A stretch of 15,648 bases of DNA. Source: Oscillospiraceae bacterium (GTDB lineage Bacteria; Bacillota; Clostridia; Oscillospirales; UBA929). A program made the translations under genes and the position numbers. The first letter of the stretch is position 1. Each line of letters begins with the position of its first letter. Shown here in pieces: positions 12,196 through 15,648 of this stretch. The DNA is taken from assembly GCA_009784085.1 (NCBI GenBank), contig WRCJ01000034.1:1-15648 (forward strand), given 5' to 3'. Below the pieces are notes generated by a model. That model was not told the origin of the DNA and did no database searches. It was given only the letters and a program-made list of their open reading frames with translations.

Positions 12196-13251
12196 ATGAA
12201 CGTAATTGTTCTTGCGGGCGGATATAGCCCGGAACGCGATGTATCACTGGTTTCGGGGAGCAAAGCGGCAGAGGCGCTCAGGAAAAAGGGGCACAAGGTA
12301 CTCTTGCTCGATCCCTACCTCAGCATGGAAAGCTGTTCCGACTTTGCGCAATTATATGCCAGGTATGCCAGGCGACATGATGATTACGCCATTTCATCGA
12401 CCGCCTCGGATCTCCGCCTGCTCAAAGAGGGTTCTGACAATGGGGATGCGCTCATTGGCCGATGCGTGCTGGATGCTTGCCGGTTGTCCGATGTGGTGTT
12501 CATCGGGTTGCATGGATCCATGGGCGAAAACGGGCAGTTGCAAGCGGCACTCGATCTATTCGGCGTGAAGTACACGGGGAGCAACTACATGGGTTGCCTC
12601 TTATCCATGGATAAAACCGTCGCCAAAGAGATGATGGCCGTCCATGGGATCAGGACGCCAAGCGGCGAAGAAGCCTTTATTGGCGACATGGCGCCAGACG
12701 AGTTATATGATATGTTGAAAACAAAAAAGCCGCCCTTTATCGTGAAACCCGCAAACGGCGGATCCAGCCTGGGCGTGACCATCGTGAGGAATGAAGAAGC
12801 GATCGCGGAGGCGATACAATACGCCAAGGCGTACGAAAAGAGAATATTGATCGAGGAATATATTGCCGGCCGCGAGTTCACCGTGGGGATACTCGACGGC
12901 GCCGCGTTGCCGGTCATCGAAATACGCGCGCAAAGTGGCTTCTTTGATTATAAGAATAAATATCAAGAGGGCCTCACCAGCGAATTATGCCCGGCGCCGA
13001 TCCCCGCCGATCTCAGCGACAGGCTCAAAGAAATCGCCCTGTCAGCGCATAAGGCACTCAGATTAGGGGATTATTCCCGGGCCGATTTCATTGTGGACGA
13101 CGATGGGAATATCTATTGCCTTGAGGTGAATTCGCTACCCGGGCTCACGCCCGCAAGCCTCGTTCCCAAAGAGGCGGCTACTCTGGGGATGAGCTATGAG
13201 GATTTATGCGATAAAATTGTCCATATGGCGATGACAAGGGAAAAGGATTGA
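12196..13251 (+). CDS. ddl: D-alanine--D-alanine ligase
   Basis: Joins two D-alanines with ATP for the peptidoglycan stem peptide. The 351-residue ATP-grasp protein shows SPERDVS (11-17), GLHGSMGENG (104-113), KYTGSN (125-130), the ATP-binding IVKPANGGSSLGV (182-194), an omega loop FFDYKNKY (249-256) and the metal ligands D297, E310 and N312 (RADF; CLEVNSLPG). The omega-loop KY pair (K255, Y256) is present. The Tyr is the position that separates D-Ala-D-Ala ligases from the Phe-type D-Ala-D-Lac ligases of Leuconostoc, so a normal dipeptide product is predicted. The ATG at 12196 fits the family start (MNVIVLAGG). An in-frame ATG at 12181 directly abuts the AAAGGA motif (12175-12180) and overlaps birA, so it is less suitable. 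murF follows 11 bases after the stop, a classic pairing. Confidence 0.94.
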   Translation: MNVIVLAGGYSPERDVSLVSGSKAAEALRKKGHKVLLLDPYLSMESCSDFAQLYARYARRHDDYAISSTASDLRLLKEGSDNGDALIGRCVLDACRLSDVVFIGLHGSMGENGQLQAALDLFGVKYTGSNYMGCLLSMDKTVAKEMMAVHGIRTPSGEEAFIGDMAPDELYDMLKTKKPPFIVKPANGGSSLGVTIVRNEEAIAEAIQYAKAYEKRILIEEYIAGREFTVGILDGAALPVIEIRAQSGFFDYKNKYQEGLTSELCPAPIPADLSDRLKEIALSAHKALRLGDYSRADFIVDDDGNIYCLEVNSLPGLTPASLVPKEAATLGMSYEDLCDKIVHMAMTREKD

Positions 13252-13262
13252 GGGACGCCCGA

Positions 13263-14648
13263 ATGATGATACCCATGAGCCTACGCGAAATCGCAACGTT
13301 TACCCGGGGTGAGTTGCACCATGCCACAGAGGAAAACGTAGAAATAGGGAACATCACGACGAATAGCAAGGATGTGAAAGAAAACTCGCTCTTTGTGGCG
13401 ATAAAAGGCGAGCGTTTTGATGGCCACGATTTTATCGGCGACTTCTATCGCGGCGGCGGGGTTGCCGCGGTTTCAAGTCGCCTTGTTGAGGATGAGGGAA
13501 ACCTCATTGTTGTGGGCGACACCCGGTTGGCGTTGGGCGATATCGCCAGGCATTACCGAAAGAGATTCACGGGGCCGGTCGTGGGCATTACAGGAAGCGT
13601 GGGGAAAACAAGCACGAGGCGGATGATAGCGTGCGTGCTTTCCACGCAAGGCAGCGTCTGTAGCACAAAGGGAAACCTGAACAACGAGATAGGGTTGCCG
13701 CTCACCCTCTTGTCCTGGGAAGAGGGCCAGCGTTATGCAGTCGTTGAGCTGGGAATGAATCACCTGGGGGAGATCCGGTATCTATCAGGCATGGCAAGGC
13801 CCGATATTGCGGTCATCACGAACATCGGAACCGCGCATATCGGCAATTTGGGGAGCAGGGAAAAGATATTAGAGGCAAAATTGGAGATTGTGGAAGGGAT
13901 GCCTTCGTCTGGCGTGCTCGTGCTCAATGGGGACGACGATTTACTATATCGCATGAAGGATCGGATCCCGCTGAAAACCATCACCTATGGCATCCATAAC
14001 CCCGATTGCGATATTGTGGTGGATAGCATAGAACCCTATCCGAATAAGAGCATATTTACCTTGCGGAATGATCGCGAAATGGCGATATCCGTCAACTCGC
14101 CGGGGACACATCAAGTCTATAATGCATTGCCCGCCATCGCCGTGGGCCGGCAGCTGGGGCTGCCCATGCCCGCCATTGCGGAAGGGATACAGGCGTTCCA
14201 GCCCGGAAATATGAGACAGAATATCATCAGGGCCGGCCGCGTAACCATCATCGAAGACTGTTACAACGCCTGCCCCGATTCCATGGAAGCGGCGCTCAAG
14301 GTGCTCGCGTCGTTTGCAAACGCCGGCGTCAAAGTGGCCGTGATCGGAAACATGTATGAGCTGGGCGCATTCACGGAGCAAGCGCATAGGCAGATAGGGG
14401 ACTGCGTCGCGGGATTGCCCATAGACTTGTTGGTCACCGTGGGGGAATACGCCCACTTGGCGGCGGAACAGGCAAAAAAGCGGCCTATCGACTGTGTTTC
14501 GTTTGCAACAAACGGTGAGGCCATTTCTTTCTTGAAGGACACGGTCCGAGATGACGATGTGGTGCTGATAAAAGCCTCGCGCGGCGCGAAATTCGAGGAA
14601 ATCTCGCAAGGCCTCCTGCGGCACTTAGATACTGCGGCACGTAGATGA
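13263..14648 (+). CDS. murF: UDP-N-acetylmuramoyl-tripeptide--D-alanyl-D-alanine ligase
   Basis: Adds the D-Ala-D-Ala made by Ddl to UDP-MurNAc-tripeptide, the last cytoplasmic step in building the peptidoglycan monomer. The 461 residues fit the family. It has an N-terminal substrate domain (1-100, with TTNSKDVKENSLFVAIKGERFDGH), an ATP loop GITGSVGKTST (108-118), GNLNNEIGLPLTLL (137-150), the ELGMNHLGEI stretch (162-171), TNIGTAHIGNLGS (186-198) and a C-terminal domain with DCYNACPDSM (332-341). The last motif is usually DxYNANPxSM, so a Cys replaces an Asn. GNMYELG (362-368) has Asn where Asp is usual. The start at 13263 has GAGGGA at 13250-13255, 7 bases upstream, overlapping the ddl stop, so translation is probably coupled. 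G+C content is visibly lower than in the bioY-birA part of the same operon. Confidence 0.94.
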   Translation: MMIPMSLREIATFTRGELHHATEENVEIGNITTNSKDVKENSLFVAIKGERFDGHDFIGDFYRGGGVAAVSSRLVEDEGNLIVVGDTRLALGDIARHYRKRFTGPVVGITGSVGKTSTRRMIACVLSTQGSVCSTKGNLNNEIGLPLTLLSWEEGQRYAVVELGMNHLGEIRYLSGMARPDIAVITNIGTAHIGNLGSREKILEAKLEIVEGMPSSGVLVLNGDDDLLYRMKDRIPLKTITYGIHNPDCDIVVDSIEPYPNKSIFTLRNDREMAISVNSPGTHQVYNALPAIAVGRQLGLPMPAIAEGIQAFQPGNMRQNIIRAGRVTIIEDCYNACPDSMEAALKVLASFANAGVKVAVIGNMYELGAFTEQAHRQIGDCVAGLPIDLLVTVGEYAHLAAEQAKKRPIDCVSFATNGEAISFLKDTVRDDDVVLIKASRGAKFEEISQGLLRHLDTAARR

Positions 14649-14660
14649 AATAACCGACTG

Positions 14661-14685
14661 CGTTGTGGGGCGAAACCCCACGATG
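14661..14685 (+). other. Stem-loop between murF and the truncated XPB gene
   Basis: GTGGGG (14665-14670) and CCCCAC (14676-14681) form a perfect stem around a CGAAA loop. Four more pairs, two of them G-U, extend it to 14661-14685. No T-tract follows, so it is not a standard terminator. It may act as an mRNA processing or stability element ahead of the next ribosome binding site. Confidence 0.5.
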
Positions 14686-14709
14686 CACACGAGGGGGGTA
14701 CCCTTTGGT

Positions 14710-15357
14710 ATGAATGAAGATATGTATAGGCCGCTCATTGTCCAAAGTGATATGACGCTGCTGCTCGAAACAAACAATGCGTCTTATGAATCCGCCCGGG
14801 ACGAGCTTTCGGCATTCGCGGAAATGGAGAAGTCGCCAGAATATGTCCACACGTATAAAATGACGCCGATCTCCCTCTGGAACGCGGCAAGCGCAGGGGT
14901 GAAAAGCGCGGATATTGTGGCATCCTTGGAGAAATACAGCAAATACCCCATATCGGAAACTGTTGTAGCAAGGCTCAAGCAGATCAGTGACCGTTATGGG
15001 AAGGTGCGGATCCTCATGGAACACGGCGATCTGTTCCTGGAAGCCGACGATAAATATATCATGGCACAGCTTTGCGTCGAGAAGTCTGTCATCAAGTTTT
15101 TCATCGGCGCGCCACAGAAAAACAGGGTCAAAATCGATCCTGTGTTTCGGGGACACATCAAACAGGCGCTGATGAACATCCAGTTTCCCCCCGAAGACTT
15201 GGCGGGGTACGCAGTTGGCAAGGGCATGGAGTTCAACATCAACGACGATGCCTTGCGGCCACGCGATTATCAAATGGCGGCAGTCAGCCAGGGCAATCGC
15301 ATAGAAAACAAACAAGGATCGAAAAAACCAGCTAGTAGCAAGGGGAACCATGTATAG
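14710..15357 (+). CDS. XPB/Rad25-type helicase N-terminal domain only, truncated
   Basis: The 215 residues match the N-terminal domain of bacterial XPB-like DNA helicases: PLIVQSDMTLLLE (8-20), FAEMEKSPEYVHTYKMTPIS (36-55), LWNAASAG (56-63), YSKYPISE (76-83), RYGKVRI (95-101) and EDLAGYAVG (162-170). They end at LRPRDYQMAA (182-191), which in full-length proteins (about 550 residues) leads straight into the Walker A helicase core. Here a 24-residue polar tail follows (SQGNRIENK...) and then a stop. No Walker A, DEAH box or second RecA domain is encoded downstream in any frame I could follow. The protein cannot be a helicase as it stands. It is either a decayed gene or a stand-alone DNA-binding or regulatory domain. 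GAGGGGGG at about 14691-14698 supports the ATG at 14710; ATGs at 14683 and 14722 are alternatives. It is 61 bases after murF, and a hairpin covers its stop codon. Confidence 0.75.
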   Translation: MNEDMYRPLIVQSDMTLLLETNNASYESARDELSAFAEMEKSPEYVHTYKMTPISLWNAASAGVKSADIVASLEKYSKYPISETVVARLKQISDRYGKVRILMEHGDLFLEADDKYIMAQLCVEKSVIKFFIGAPQKNRVKIDPVFRGHIKQALMNIQFPPEDLAGYAVGKGMEFNINDDALRPRDYQMAAVSQGNRIENKQGSKKPASSKGNHV

Positions 15358-15387
15358 GGGGTTGCATGAGCGGATGCGATCCCCTAT
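15354..15387 (+). terminator. Strong stem-loop at the end of the truncated XPB gene
   Basis: A stem of about 14 pairs joins 15354-15367 and 15374-15387, with outer arms ATAGGGG and CCCCTAT and inner GCAT with ATGC. Two G-U pairs lie between them, and the loop is GAGCGG. It begins at the stop codon of the truncated gene. Only a few T residues follow (TTGCTTTCC), so it is an imperfect terminator or an mRNA 3'-end protector. Confidence 0.5.
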
Positions 15388-15415
15388 TGCTTTCCCCACG
15401 AATGTATAGTATAAT
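15387..15415 (+). promoter_or_regulatory. Promoter of the gene at the window end
   Basis: TTGCTT (15387-15392) is followed after 17 bases by a perfect TATAAT (15410-15415). The -10 box lies within a perfect 16-base palindrome, GTATAATATATTATAC (15409-15424). Flanking AATGTATA (15401-15408) and TATACATT (15420-15427) are also inverted copies. The palindrome could be an operator or part of an element end. Confidence 0.6.
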
Positions 15416-15444
15416 ATATTATACATTGAAAGGGGGGCGTCATT

Positions 15445-15648
15445 TTGTCAAACTATCCGGATTGGGTCAACGCGTTCAAGGAAAAAGGCACGTCGGTCAA
15501 GAAAGTCGGCAACGAGTACTACCTATACCGCGCCACATCAAAGCGGGTGCCGGGGAAGAAATACCCGCAGCCAGTCGAAGAGTACATAGGCACGATAACA
15601 AGGGAGGGCGTGGTTCGGACAAACAAAAGGAAAATATCCACGGACAGG
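15445..15648 (+). CDS. Partial gene, possible transposase N-terminus
   Basis: An open frame of 68 codons runs off the window end. It starts with TTG (15445) after the strong Shine-Dalgarno AAAGGGGGG (about 15429-15437), 7 bases away. The visible part contains YPDWVNAFKEKGTSVKKVG (4-22), EYYLYRATSKRVPGKKYPQP (24-43) and EYIGTITREGVV (46-57). The pattern of a Lys-rich start, then YYLY, then a basic stretch and an (Y/L)IGxITxEG segment resembles the N-termini of IS4/IS1634-like transposases in clostridia as I remember them, but no catalytic residue is inside the window. A hypothetical protein is equally possible. It has its own promoter and begins just after the truncated helicase gene. Confidence 0.5.
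   Translation, partial: MSNYPDWVNAFKEKGTSVKKVGNEYYLYRATSKRVPGKKYPQPVEEYIGTITREGVVRTNKRKISTDR

Noticed and set aside
12940..12966. FFDY in the Ddl omega loop as a sign of a D-Ala-D-Lac (vancomycin-resistant) ligase
   Set aside because: The residue that decides this is the Tyr of the KY pair (Y256), which is retained; the Phe is at an earlier position of the loop.
14485..15426. Minus-strand open frame of 313 codons across murF and the XPB-like gene
   Set aside because: Covers two conserved genes on the other strand and has no recognisable motif.

Overview
This 15.6 kb window looks like the chromosome of a G+C-rich, Gram-positive, clostridia-like member of the Bacillota. The evidence is a PolC-type replicative DNA polymerase, a SigH-family sigma factor, a B. 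subtilis-type LysC with an internal translation start, a NatA/NatB-like ABC exporter, a small Cys-rich protein resembling the DUF6485 family, strong Shine-Dalgarno sequences and sigma-A-type promoters. No rRNA, tRNA or CRISPR array was seen. No gene-free stretch exceeds about 200 bases.

Layout. (1) 51-4075, plus strand: a histidine-rich mini membrane protein; hom (homoserine dehydrogenase without an ACT domain) behind a near-consensus extended -10 promoter; lysC (aspartate kinase) ending in a terminator; a SigH-like sigma factor with its own promoter; and a double zinc-ribbon protein. A bidirectional terminator at 4089-4123 separates this block from the convergent polC. (2) 9684-4148, minus strand: one promoter, then natA, natB (4-base overlap) and polC (27-base gap), apparently a single operon. 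(3) 9695-15357, plus strand: a divergent promoter, then an orphan OmpR-type response regulator, the DUF6485-like protein, bioY, birA, ddl, murF and a truncated XPB-type helicase N-terminal domain, all with gaps of 61 bases or less or overlapping. (4) 15358-15648: a hairpin, a palindrome-covered promoter and the start of a partial gene that may be a transposase.

The genes serve aspartate-family amino acid synthesis (hom, lysC), biotin uptake and attachment (bioY, birA), peptidoglycan precursor synthesis (ddl, murF), cation or drug export (natAB) and replication (polC). The most unusual item is polC. It encodes 1141 residues instead of about 1440 and lacks the whole DnaQ-like 3'-5' proofreading exonuclease that normally interrupts the PHP domain; a short Glu-Lys repeat linker stands in its place. 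All nine PHP metal-ligand positions appear intact, so proofreading may have moved to the PHP domain, been handed to a separate protein, or been lost. The window is also rich in short tandem repeats (polC linkers, bioY tail, birA linker, natA N-terminus, downstream of hom), which may or may not be connected. The 12-bp repeat at the bioY/birA junction places five in-frame ATG codons ahead of birA.
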